From contig CAYQXY010000004.1 of NCBI GenBank assembly GCA_964421595.1, forward strand, positions 1-64,000: DNA of 64,000 nt, written 5' to 3'. The stretch's first letter is position 1. Each line of letters begins with the position of its first letter. Both the position numbers and the translations under genes were made by a program. Shown in pieces: positions 37,382 through 45,384 of the stretch. The notes beneath the pieces were generated by a model that saw nothing but the letters and a program-made list of their open reading frames with translations, ran no database searches and was not told the origin of the DNA. The stretch comes from PXAP01 sp964421595. Its GTDB lineage: Bacteria > Bacteroidota > Bacteroidia > Bacteroidales > PUMT01.

Positions 37382-38596
37382 TTAATAGATAAAGTATTCA
37401 CTTGCTTTCTGAACAAACAATTCAGTATCGCGGTTCCATAAATCAATAATATCCTCAACCATGAACCGCTGGCTGAACCTGAGCCTTATCTGGTCGCTTC
37501 CGGTTACCTTGTCAAACATATCGTGCCTTGCCGGGGCAAGATCAAAATGATTCCTGTCGGGGTACAAAACATACAACTCCTGCATTATGTAAAACTGTAC
37601 AAGTGACAAATGGGCACTGGAAATATCTTTTAAGTGTATCTGGACCCCATGTACCATTATATCCTTTAACACACTGTAATAAGGCCTGTAGTGAACCGGC
37701 CTGAAAATAACTCCAGGCAGCTCCAGATCATTTAGTCTGCCGGCAAGTTTACCGGCATCGATCCAGTCAGCCGCCACCATCTGGAATGGCAGGGTATAGC
37801 CAACCCCGATATTATAGATATAAAGCTCACCGAGAATTCCCGAAACCGGGTAGTAATATGAAGAATGTGCATGAGGAATATGTGGGGAAGCCGGCACCCA
37901 TGGAAGTCCTGTGTCTTCGAACATCATATCCCTATGCCACCCCTCCATTTCTATAACGGTAAGGTTGACCCTGTGTGAAAGCAGACCTTCACAATTAAGA
38001 AAAACTGCCAGCTCTCCAACTGTGAAACCATGGACATAAGGAATCGGAAACTGGCTGACAAATGAGGTGAATTCCTTTTCAACAAGCGGCCCTTCAAATT
38101 TATTTCCCCCAAGTGGATTTGGCCTGTCAAGTACCATAAACTCAATATTGTTTTCGGCTGCTGCCTCCATGGCCAGGCCCAGAGTACTTATATATGTGTA
38201 TGAACGGGATCCTATATCCTGGATGTCAAATATAAGAATTTCTATACCTTCAAGCATTTCCGGCGTTGGCTTGCGCGTAGCTCCGTAAAGGCTGTATACC
38301 GGCAGTCCGGTGTGCGGGTCAAAGATATTATCTACCTTTGCCCCGGCAGAAAAATCTCCCCTGATCCCGTGCTCAGGCCCGAATAGTGCAACCAGTTCAA
38401 CCTGAGTGGCTTTGTGCAGTATGTCTGCCGTGGAAACAAGCTGGCTGTTAACACCGGTGGGATTGGTAATTAATCCGGCCCTCTTTCCTTTCAACGGTTC
38501 ATAATCTTGTTCTGCCAGCATTTCTATGCCGGTTTTTACCTGTGCAGAGAGGGGCATAAAAGTAAATATCAGAAAAAAATAAATTAGCAATCTCAT
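37382..38596 (-). CDS. namZ: Exo-beta-N-acetylmuramidase NamZ-type (DUF1343, GH171)
   Basis: Start set at the ATG at 38596, which yields a signal peptide (MRLLIYFFLIFTFMPLSA); the frame extends upstream but without a reason to use it. About 404 residues, typical for DUF1343. Motifs: GKRAGLITNPTGVN, VALFGPEHGIRGD (the Glu here is the proposed catalytic residue), IFDIQDIGSRSYTYISTL, MVLDRPNPLGG, and NIGVGYTLPFQMVAADW. NamZ releases MurNAc from the non-reducing end of peptide-free glycans, which is made by amidases. The neighbouring amidase and murQ/kinase genes fit this pathway exactly. Convergent with the AmpG-like gene, 45 bp apart. Confidence 0.9.
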   Translation of the reverse strand: MRLLIYFFLIFTFMPLSAQVKTGIEMLAEQDYEPLKGKRAGLITNPTGVNSQLVSTADILHKATQVELVALFGPEHGIRGDFSAGAKVDNIFDPHTGLPVYSLYGATRKPTPEMLEGIEILIFDIQDIGSRSYTYISTLGLAMEAAAENNIEFMVLDRPNPLGGNKFEGPLVEKEFTSFVSQFPIPYVHGFTVGELAVFLNCEGLLSHRVNLTVIEMEGWHRDMMFEDTGLPWVPASPHIPHAHSSYYYPVSGILGELYIYNIGVGYTLPFQMVAADWIDAGKLAGRLNDLELPGVIFRPVHYRPYYSVLKDIMVHGVQIHLKDISSAHLSLVQFYIMQELYVLYPDRNHFDLAPARHDMFDKVTGSDQIRLRFSQRFMVEDIIDLWNRDTELFVQKASEYFIY

Positions 38597-38748
38597 TATG
38601 TTCGATTTATACTTAATACTTGTGACTTTGCAAAATCCTGCTTGCTGAAGCATGTTGTTTGACCTGGTATGAAGGTATTTTTTTTATATTGCATCTTTTT
38701 GTAAAAGTAAAAAAATCCAGTATATATATCCGATAACCTCAGGAAGCA

Positions 38749-40182
38749 ATGAGATTTTTTATACATATTTTTACCATCTTCATTATTTTATCCTGTAACC
38801 GAAATGCCGCAAATAAAGCAATGATGGAAGAAGCCAGACACCTTATGGAGTCAAACCGGTTTGCCGGATTAATTGAATATGCTGAAAAAATTGATGCATT
38901 GGCTGAAAGCCATTATGCTGATGAGCTTGATAGCATGGTTGACTATGCAGGCAGATATCTACTGGAATTTCCTTATACCGAAAATGATATTCTTGAATTG
39001 TTGAATAGAGATTCAGTGAATGCAGATGAGAATTCTTTAAGAACCTGGGAAGAAGCCGGTGAGCTTGAGTATATGTGGATTGATGGTGAGCGAAGATATT
39101 TTAAATACGCTCACAGAAATTTATACAGAATTAATGATTCCTTAAGGCGTGAAAAAAGAATTGACGAAGAACGAAACAGGTCCCTTTATGAATTCTGTGC
39201 AGATGAAATTGCCCGGGTGATCGCATCTGCTTCCAGCTACGGGTACGGCACCCCGGTATGTCAGCAAGATATAAAGCTGAATTACAAAATTACAATACAG
39301 GCAGATGCTGTTCCGGACGGAGAAATTATAAGGTGCTGGATGCCTTATCCTGTTGAAGGGCATATACGGCAGGGCATGGTTCATCTTGTGTCTTCCGATC
39401 CGGGCAAATACATAATTGCTCCGGACAGTACAAAACAGCGAAGTATTTATTTCGAAAAAACTGCTGTTGAAGGTAAGGCAACGGAATTCAGTATAGAGCT
39501 GGAATTCAGAGCATGGAGTCAGTACTATAACCTTCCGGCACTTAAGGGGAATGTGAGTTCAAAAGGACCAGCTTTAAACGGCTGCTATACCAGTGAAAGA
39601 CCTCCCCATATTACATTCAGTAATGAAATACAAGAGCTTGCAGGTAAAATTGTCACCAAAAATATGGATGCCCGTGAAAAAGTTGCTGCATTCTACCGCT
39701 GGTTAAATGACAATATTATCTGGACCTCTGCAATTGAATACGGACTCATGCCTGATATTCCCGGTTATGTTCTGAAAAACAGAAGAGGGGACTGTGGTAT
39801 GCAGACATTGTTATTCCTGTCGCTGTGCAGATACGAGGGTATTCCTGCCAGATGGCAGAGCGGGTGGATGCTTCACCCCGGGCATGTAAATCTGCATGAC
39901 TGGAGCGAAGTATATATCGAACCTGCAGGGTGGGTCCCTGTTGATGTGTCTTTCAAGCTCCAGCCATCGGAAAATCAGAAGGTATCAGAATTTTATATTT
40001 CGGGTATAGACAGCTACAGGCTGATTGTAAACAAGGATTATGGTACTCCTCTTTACCCCCCGAAAAAATTCCCCAGAAGTGAACCTCTCGATTTTCAGAG
40101 GGGCGAGGTTGAATGGAAGGGTGGAAATATTTACTTTAATAAATGGAAATATGATATGGATGTAAGTTACATTACTCCATGA
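38749..40182 (+). CDS. Transglutaminase-like cysteine peptidase lipoprotein
   Basis: 477 residues. The lipoprotein signal ends with IILSC (Cys16). The N-terminal 170 residues are helical. Residues about 175-290 form a beta domain, and 295-420 the transglutaminase-like core with Cys349 (RRGDCGMQTL), His383 (VNLHDWSEVY) and Asp399 (VPVDVSF), a full catalytic triad. In bacteria such proteins are usually peptidases or amidases, not cross-linkers. The L-Ala-D/L-Glu epimerase gene overlaps it by 4 bp, so cleavage of murein peptides to L-Ala-D-Glu is the likely role, as for YkfC-YkfB-type pairs. Confidence 0.85.
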   Translation: MRFFIHIFTIFIILSCNRNAANKAMMEEARHLMESNRFAGLIEYAEKIDALAESHYADELDSMVDYAGRYLLEFPYTENDILELLNRDSVNADENSLRTWEEAGELEYMWIDGERRYFKYAHRNLYRINDSLRREKRIDEERNRSLYEFCADEIARVIASASSYGYGTPVCQQDIKLNYKITIQADAVPDGEIIRCWMPYPVEGHIRQGMVHLVSSDPGKYIIAPDSTKQRSIYFEKTAVEGKATEFSIELEFRAWSQYYNLPALKGNVSSKGPALNGCYTSERPPHITFSNEIQELAGKIVTKNMDAREKVAAFYRWLNDNIIWTSAIEYGLMPDIPGYVLKNRRGDCGMQTLLFLSLCRYEGIPARWQSGWMLHPGHVNLHDWSEVYIEPAGWVPVDVSFKLQPSENQKVSEFYISGIDSYRLIVNKDYGTPLYPPKKFPRSEPLDFQRGEVEWKGGNIYFNKWKYDMDVSYITP

Positions 40183-41252
40183 CACTAACTATGAAAAGTA
40201 AGTCCAGCACCATAGGCATCAGGTATCAGCCGTTCAGTTTAGAAATGCGCCATGTATTTACCATCTCAGGTGCAAGCAGGAAAACCAGTCCCTCAGTCCT
40301 CGTTGCCCTTGATTTTGCAGGTATGACAGGTTATGGAGAGGCTTCCATCCCTCCATATCTTGGCGAGACGACTGAAAGTGTAATACGGTTCCTTAAAAAG
40401 CTTGATTTTGTTCAGTTCAACTCACCTTTTCAGTTTACTGAAATCACCGACTATGTAATGAATACAGTTCCGGGGAATTTTGCGGCGAAAGCTTCTGTAG
40501 ATATAGCACTCAATGACCTTGCAGGAAAAATAAGGGGTGAGCCATGGTTCAGCACCATGAAGATCAATCCCATGAATACTCCTTATACATCATTTACGCT
40601 TGGAATTGATTCTGTTTCAGTAATCAGTAAAAAAATAAATGAAGCAGCTCCCTATCGTTATATAAAAGTAAAACTTGGTTCTGATTCAGATAAGGAAACC
40701 ATATCCTGTATAAACAGTATTACAGCCAAGCCCCTGGTTGTCGATGTAAACCAGGGGTGGGAAGATAAGTATAAAGCCCTGGATATGATTTGCTGGCTTG
40801 CCGAAAGAGGAGTGATAATGGTAGAACAGCCTTTGCCGGCAGCCAGGATGGACGATATTGCCTGGCTGACCAGGCACAGTCCTCTTCCGGTCTTTGCTGA
40901 TGAGGCAGTCCAGACTATAAAAGATTTAGACAATATTACCGGGGTTTATGACGGGATAAACATTAAACTTATGAAATGTGGTGGTATGAGTGCCGGTCTG
41001 GAAATGATCAGAGAAGCACGGAAAAGGGGGCTGTCTGTAATGATTGGCTGTATGACCGAAACTTCCTGTGCAATTTCCGCAGCCGCTCATCTATCGCCGC
41101 TGTGTGATATGGCAGACCTGGACGGGAACCTGCTGATAACAAATGACCCGTTTTCGGGAGTTTTAATTGAAGATGGTAAAATCGTTCTCAATAACCGGCC
41201 AGGCATCGGTGTTGCCCTGCGTCCTGGTAATTTTCCCGTTTTTAAAAAATAA
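40179..41252 (+). CDS. L-Ala-D/L-Glu (dipeptide) epimerase, enolase superfamily
   Basis: 357 residues. MLE-subgroup enolase fold: capping domain 1-130, then the barrel with YIKVKLGSD (Lys163/Lys165), metal ligands Asp189 (VDVNQGW), Glu216 (VEQPLP) and Asp241 (ADEAV), and NIKLMKCGG (Lys263) as the second base. This arrangement is that of dipeptide epimerases such as YcjG and YkfB, which turn L-Ala-D-Glu from murein into L-Ala-L-Glu for digestion. The start codon overlaps the stop of the transglutaminase-like gene (ATGA). Substrate is inferred from context; other dipeptides are possible in this subgroup. Confidence 0.88.
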   Translation: MTLTMKSKSSTIGIRYQPFSLEMRHVFTISGASRKTSPSVLVALDFAGMTGYGEASIPPYLGETTESVIRFLKKLDFVQFNSPFQFTEITDYVMNTVPGNFAAKASVDIALNDLAGKIRGEPWFSTMKINPMNTPYTSFTLGIDSVSVISKKINEAAPYRYIKVKLGSDSDKETISCINSITAKPLVVDVNQGWEDKYKALDMICWLAERGVIMVEQPLPAARMDDIAWLTRHSPLPVFADEAVQTIKDLDNITGVYDGINIKLMKCGGMSAGLEMIREARKRGLSVMIGCMTETSCAISAAAHLSPLCDMADLDGNLLITNDPFSGVLIEDGKIVLNNRPGIGVALRPGNFPVFKK

Positions 41253-41303
41253 ATTCCTAAACATTACAACCTTGAAACCTATTACTCGTCTTATTTGTAT
41301 AAT

Positions 41304-41426
41304 GATGAATCTCCCATGTATGATGGCACAAAAAGAAATGAATAAAGCCTGGGTTATCCATCTGTGGCAACTACTTGACTGGCAAGTGTAACTTGCTTGT
41401 ATTTAGATTGGTACTTATTATTTTTC
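41304..41426 (+). repeat. Intergenic palindromic repeat, copy C
   Basis: Left arm GATGAATCTCCCATG (41304-41318) and right arm CCTGGGTTATCCATC (41348-41362), then the tail with TAACTTGCTTGTATTTAGAT and ACTTATTATTTTTC. It is immediately followed by copy D. Confidence 0.85.
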
Positions 41427-41554
41427 GGATGAATCTCCCATGAGCCAAGGCACACAAAAAAGAAACGAATAATCAATGGGTGATCCATCCGTGGCAACCA
41501 CGTGATTAGCAATGGTAACTTACTTATATTTAGATTAGTACTTATAGATTTTTC
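41427..41554 (+). repeat. Intergenic palindromic repeat, copy D
   Basis: Left arm GGATGAATCTCCCATG (41427-41442), loop with GAGCCAAGGCACACAAAAAA, right arm AATGGGTGATCCATCC (41475-41490), tail TAACTTACTTATATTTAGAT ending TTTTTC. Directly tandem to copy C with a unit length of about 125-128 bp. Confidence 0.88.
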
Positions 41555-41583
41555 GGATGAATAGTGTAAAAAAAAGATACATA

Positions 41584-42399
41584 ATGAAAAGTAAGTTTTA
41601 TAAAGGGATTGCAATACCCTTTATGATTTTTTTTATCCTTATTGGTGGCTGCGAAAAGGAGGATTTTGCTCTCCCGGTTGGTTTTAGTTTGCATTTCACA
41701 ATTAAAAACGAGGCTATATTAAACGGCTCAATAACGATTGATGAGATTGGTTTGGGACTAAGTATGATTGATATTCGCGGTTACAGAGAACAAGGTGATG
41801 ATGTGTTCCTGACAAGGGAATTTGAGAATGGCGAAAACTTCATAATAAAACCTGCAACTGGAAACCCTGTTGAAAATCTGGATATTCCTCAAGGAAATTA
41901 CAACCCTATCGTATTTTCATTAATCTTCAAACCCGATGAAGACGAAAGTGACTTAACCGATGATATACTTGATTGGCTGGAAGATCTGGATGAGGATGAT
42001 GATATACAAGGACTTCAGGAAAGCTTAGGCGACATAATTGAGGATTATCTTGAGAATTTAACCCCCTGCATCATATTGAGAGGAAAATTCACTTACAATA
42101 GCAGCACGAAACATATTGTTATTGTGGTAAATGACCCTCTAACCTTTCAAATCCATGGAAAGAACAGAAATGGAGGCTCTGAAGTAATACTTGATAAAAA
42201 CTATGGTAATAATGGAAATCTGCAAATCAATCCATCCTACTGGTTTTCAGTTATCACACCTTCAATGTTGAATGATGCATTCATTGGATTGATTGACGAT
42301 GAAGAGTATATTTTTTTAAGCAAACATATAAACAGCCAGATTTACGGGGCTGTTTTCAATAGAATGGAGGAGTCAACTATTTTAACAATAAATGAATAG
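41584..42399 (+). CDS. Hypothetical lipoprotein with acidic central region
   Basis: The ATG at 41584 gives a lipoprotein signal with FILIGGC. The mature part (about 250 residues) starts with a beta-rich domain (FSLHFTIKNEAILNGSITI) and has a strongly acidic helical segment near residues 115-155 (DEDESDLTDD, DLDEDDDIQG). No family is recognised with confidence; the general pattern recalls Bacteroidota DUF4382-like surface lipoproteins. The ECF sigma gene starts 11 bp downstream, so the two are probably co-transcribed and the lipoprotein may be part of the sensed or regulated function. Confidence 0.7.
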   Translation: MKSKFYKGIAIPFMIFFILIGGCEKEDFALPVGFSLHFTIKNEAILNGSITIDEIGLGLSMIDIRGYREQGDDVFLTREFENGENFIIKPATGNPVENLDIPQGNYNPIVFSLIFKPDEDESDLTDDILDWLEDLDEDDDIQGLQESLGDIIEDYLENLTPCIILRGKFTYNSSTKHIVIVVNDPLTFQIHGKNRNGGSEVILDKNYGNNGNLQINPSYWFSVITPSMLNDAFIGLIDDEEYIFLSKHINSQIYGAVFNRMEESTILTINE

Positions 42400-42410
42400 G
42401 CATTTGCTCT

Positions 42411-42968
42411 ATGGTTGGAAATTCACATTATGAAGATTTAGAATTGTTAAGAGGTTGCCTTGAAAATGACAGAAGGTTACAGAAGCAGCTATACAAAAAA
42501 TACTTTAAAGTTATGTATCAGATTTGCCTTTCATACAGCGGCGACAGGGTTGAGGCCAAAGATATTCTGCAGGAAGCATTCATAAAAGTATTTACAAATC
42601 TCGAAAATTTTAACTCAAAAAACTCTTTGGAGGGCTGGATCAGGCGTATCGTTACCAACACATCCATTGATTACTTCAGAAAGAGAAAGAGGCTCGTTTT
42701 TCAGGATGAGTTTCCTGATGAACCTGATGAAGAAGAACGGGGAAGTTTTACATTCCAGGAATTTACAGATGATATTATTCTTCATTATATCAAGCGGTTA
42801 CCCGATGGGGCAAGGGTTGTTTTCAATCTGTTTGCTATTGAAGGGTTACCCCATAAAGATATCGCTGAAAAGCTTAATATTAAGGAGGGGACTTCAAAGT
42901 CACAATATAAAAGGGCAAGGAATCTGTTAAAAGGATGGCTTTATGAACATGAACTAAGCAGTCAATGA
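42411..42968 (+). CDS. ECF-type RNA polymerase sigma-70 factor
   Basis: 185 residues. Region 2 (YKKYFKVMYQICLSYSGDRVEAKDILQEAFIKVF, 28-62, quoted here only by its ends) includes the core-binding DILQEAF helix; region 2.4 is SLEGWIRRIVTNTSIDYFRK. Region 4 (LPDGARVVFNLFAIEGLPHKDIAEKL, then INIKEGTSKSQ-like helix-turn-helix) binds the -35 equivalent. Typical Bacteroidota sigma-70 family ECF factor. The next gene overlaps it by 4 bp and looks like its anti-sigma partner, so the pair should sense an envelope signal. Confidence 0.93.
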   Translation: MVGNSHYEDLELLRGCLENDRRLQKQLYKKYFKVMYQICLSYSGDRVEAKDILQEAFIKVFTNLENFNSKNSLEGWIRRIVTNTSIDYFRKRKRLVFQDEFPDEPDEEERGSFTFQEFTDDIILHYIKRLPDGARVVFNLFAIEGLPHKDIAEKLNIKEGTSKSQYKRARNLLKGWLYEHELSSQ

Positions 42969-44224
42969 CAAAAAGCAGGTTTGACATAGAGTATAAGAAA
43001 TGGCTTCAGCAGATGGATGTTGATGATGATGATTCTGTATGGAACGAAATACAGGATGAATTGGATTTTAAAGAGACCTGGGATAATATTTCCGGTAGGC
43101 TCGATGAGATTCGGCCCAAAAGAGGGAGGTTGGTGCCAATGAATTACCTTAAAGCATTTGCTGCGGCAGCGGCTATTATCCTGATTATGTTATTGCCATT
43201 CAGGTACTTTGCCGAGCAGGTAAATACCCCGCCCATCATTTCAGAGCTGGGCAACAATGCGGATGATAAGGAACAAATAAAATCAGTTGAGACAACTCCA
43301 TTGAAAGCAGCAGAGGATGAGAAGGAATTAGTTCCTGAAATAGCCACTGAAGCCCCACTTGCAAATAACTCGTATAGAAATTCATTGGTGTCGTTTTCCA
43401 GCAACGAGTTAATACCAGATACAGAAAGCATAGATTCAGAAAATACAGCTTATGGTAACAATGAGCCAGACTTCCTTGGAAACGAGGAGCCAGACTTAAA
43501 CAGAATGCAAAGTTTGCCATTTGATGCTAAAACTCTTTTAGCCATCAATGATGACATTCCACTTATTGCTATGGAAACAGCTTCCAAAATTGTTTCTGAG
43601 CCTGATAAATCTTCGGGCATTTCTTTTAGAGTTGCCGAGGTTGGATTGCTGTACGGGTATAAGAACACCTGGCTGCTGAACCACGAAACCCGTAATGGAT
43701 TAAACCCCGGTAAATTAGGAAATGCACTGCCTACCTTCAACCAGGATATAGGGGTATCATCTATAGTTGAAGTAAATAACCGGCATCAGTTTGGGTTGGA
43801 ATTTCTATGGAAATCGGAAGCCGGTCAGGATTATCAGCAGTATATAAACGCAAGCTATGTTGATAGAAATATTAATCTTGATTACCTGAAGTTTCAGGCA
43901 TTTTATCTGTGGGAAAACCGCAGGGTTCCGGGTCAGGCAATTGTTGGTGGTTATTTTGCAAGTTTAACTATGGCCGAGGAGCAGCAAGCCAAAGTCCGCT
44001 TCAGCGTTGATAACAGCTATAGCAACCTTGATTATGGTTTACTTGCCGGATATCAGTTTAACATTGAGTTGAAAAACAGAATAGTATTCAAACCAGGTGT
44101 CAGGGTGAACTATAATCTGGTCAATATATTTGAGGGTGACGATATAACTCCCGGCCACTTTAAAAGGACCAAGAACTTTGCTGCCAGCTTCAATATGACT
44201 CTTTCCTATAAATTTTTTAATTAA
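42965..44224 (+). CDS. Putative anti-sigma protein fused to an outer-membrane beta-barrel
   Basis: 419 residues. Residues 1-58 are charged and cytosolic in character (IEYKKWLQQMDVDDDDSVW), 62-79 form one membrane helix (LKAFAAAAAIILIMLLPF), 80-220 a low-complexity acidic linker, and 225-419 alternate polar and hydrophobic residues in strands (VAEVGLLYGYKNTW, NRHQFGLEFLWKSE, NFAASFNMTLSYKFF), ending with an aromatic residue as outer-membrane beta-barrels do. It overlaps the ECF sigma stop by 4 bp. The N-terminal part would hold the sigma factor; the C-terminal part may lie in the outer membrane, bridging the periplasm. Two rho-independent-type hairpins follow. Confidence 0.7.
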   Translation: MTKSRFDIEYKKWLQQMDVDDDDSVWNEIQDELDFKETWDNISGRLDEIRPKRGRLVPMNYLKAFAAAAAIILIMLLPFRYFAEQVNTPPIISELGNNADDKEQIKSVETTPLKAAEDEKELVPEIATEAPLANNSYRNSLVSFSSNELIPDTESIDSENTAYGNNEPDFLGNEEPDLNRMQSLPFDAKTLLAINDDIPLIAMETASKIVSEPDKSSGISFRVAEVGLLYGYKNTWLLNHETRNGLNPGKLGNALPTFNQDIGVSSIVEVNNRHQFGLEFLWKSEAGQDYQQYINASYVDRNINLDYLKFQAFYLWENRRVPGQAIVGGYFASLTMAEEQQAKVRFSVDNSYSNLDYGLLAGYQFNIELKNRIVFKPGVRVNYNLVNIFEGDDITPGHFKRTKNFAASFNMTLSYKFFN

Positions 44225-44232
44225 GCTTTTAT

Positions 44233-44252
44233 ACTGGCAACCAGTTTTTTTT
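44233..44252 (+). terminator. Rho-independent terminator after the sigma/anti-sigma operon
   Basis: ACTGG-CAA-CCAGT hairpin followed at once by a run of eight T. It lies 9 bases after the stop codon of the anti-sigma/barrel gene. Confidence 0.7.
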
Positions 44253-44299
44253 AAATCTGTGGTGAGAAAGCTAAAGTTGGTAAGTTTTAAGAAGAAGTA

Positions 44300-44326
44300 C
44301 AGGTTCGGGTTTAATACCCGAACCTG
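44300..44326. terminator. Perfect hairpin between convergent genes (bidirectional terminator)
   Basis: CAGGTTCGGGT - TTAAT - ACCCGAACCTG: 11 base pairs without mismatch and a 5-base loop, 15 bases before the stop of the DUF1080 gene. A-rich on the left side, so best for ending the minus-strand transcript, and possibly both. Confidence 0.65.
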
Positions 44327-44340
44327 CAATCTAATTTGAT

Positions 44341-45105
44341 CTAATTCAGTTCTTTAATTTTCACGTTCCTGAACCACACTTGTGATCCATGGTCCTGAAG
44401 GGCTATATGTCCTTTTGGATACCTGCCGTACCCGGGAAATTCCTTCCATTTACCTGAATTTACCAGTTCTTCCCATTCTTCCGACCATAATTCATATTCA
44501 ACAACTTTTTCACCATTCAGCCAGTGTTCAACATTTCCGTTGTCAACAATTATCCTGGTACTGTTCCATTCGCCGGCAGGCTTAACCGGTGCGTTAACCG
44601 GTGCATGCATGCCATAATTTGCAGCAGTATACTGATCAGGGTCAAGCGGATCAGGATATCCTTCATCGTCAAGTATCTGGTATTCCGGACCTGTTGCATA
44701 TACGGCCGGATATTCTTCTTCTGCAACCAGATAAAGAATTCCGGAATTTCCCCCTTCGCTGATTCTCCATTCAGCTTCGAAAATGAAATTCTCAAATTGC
44801 CTGCGGGTAACTATATCACCACCTATATCTCTACCTATCCCGCTGGCGACAAGGGTTCCCTGATGGGCATACCACCCTTCGTCAATTGTGAGGTCGTCTT
44901 TCCTGAATCCTCTCCAGCCTGTTGTGGTCCTTCCATCGAACAGAAGCTCCCATCCATCGGCTATTTCTTGTTCAGTCAGTACATTATGCTGTACAGTTTC
45001 TGCTTCTTCTTCTGCTTGTCTCTCAGTCCTTTGTCCGCATCCGGCAAGGGATGAAAAGCTAACTATCAGGACAACAAGGAGAAGGGATAAATTGTGTTTT
45101 TGCAT
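44341..45105 (-). CDS. DUF1080 (3-keto-disaccharide hydrolase-type) lipoprotein
   Basis: The ATG at 45105 gives a lipoprotein signal ending SLAGC. The mature 230 residues are one DUF1080 domain: GWELLFDGRTTTGWRGFRKD at its start, ENFIFEAEWRISEGGNSGILYL in the middle and KGHIALQDHGSQVWFRNVKI at its end. The fold is a concanavalin-like jelly roll. Members have been linked to hydrolysis of 3-keto-glucosides; others bind sugars only. It stands alone, so the substrate is not indicated by neighbours. An upstream ATG (45189) adds 28 residues of no signal character. Confidence 0.88.
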   Translation of the reverse strand: MQKHNLSLLLVVLIVSFSSLAGCGQRTERQAEEEAETVQHNVLTEQEIADGWELLFDGRTTTGWRGFRKDDLTIDEGWYAHQGTLVASGIGRDIGGDIVTRRQFENFIFEAEWRISEGGNSGILYLVAEEEYPAVYATGPEYQILDDEGYPDPLDPDQYTAANYGMHAPVNAPVKPAGEWNSTRIIVDNGNVEHWLNGEKVVEYELWSEEWEELVNSGKWKEFPGYGRYPKGHIALQDHGSQVWFRNVKIKELN

Positions 45106-45320
45106 TTTTACAACATTTTTAAAATTTATAATTGGTGTGCTATGTAGAAGTTTTGGAGGGAAACAGTTTACAGGTTCCCTTTCAGACAAAGATAGATTAT
45201 TTTTGGATTAATCAGGATCGCTTCTGACCAATAAAGCAACCAAATCAATCCATGCCTGTTAAAAGGGTGTGTTGGGAGATTGATGAAAAAAATGTAAATT
45301 AGCAGCCTTTAAATGTATCA

Positions 45321-45353
45321 TTTTCATGCCAGGTACACGATGTAACATGAAAA
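45321..45353. promoter_or_regulatory. Inverted repeat in the guaA leader
   Basis: TTTTCATG and CATGAAAA form perfect 8-bp arms separated by 17 bases, ending 31 bases before the guaA ATG. It may be an operator or an mRNA hairpin. It does not resemble a purine riboswitch, and no conserved PurR box was recognised. Confidence 0.4.
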
Positions 45354-45384
45354 CTCCCGGTTAAAAACAAAATAATTTCTTTAA

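Larger units (their letters stand above)
41253..41583. other. Intergenic region filled by two tandem palindromic repeats
   Basis: Most of these 331 bases are two adjacent copies of the repeat unit plus the first few bases (GGATGAAT) of a third. The latter supply an ATG at 41557 in frame with the following lipoprotein gene, but the ATG at 41584 gives a proper signal peptide. Confidence 0.75.

Noticed and set aside
45190..45384. Purine riboswitch upstream of guaA
   Set aside because: None of the conserved loop and junction pattern could be found; only a simple inverted repeat is present.
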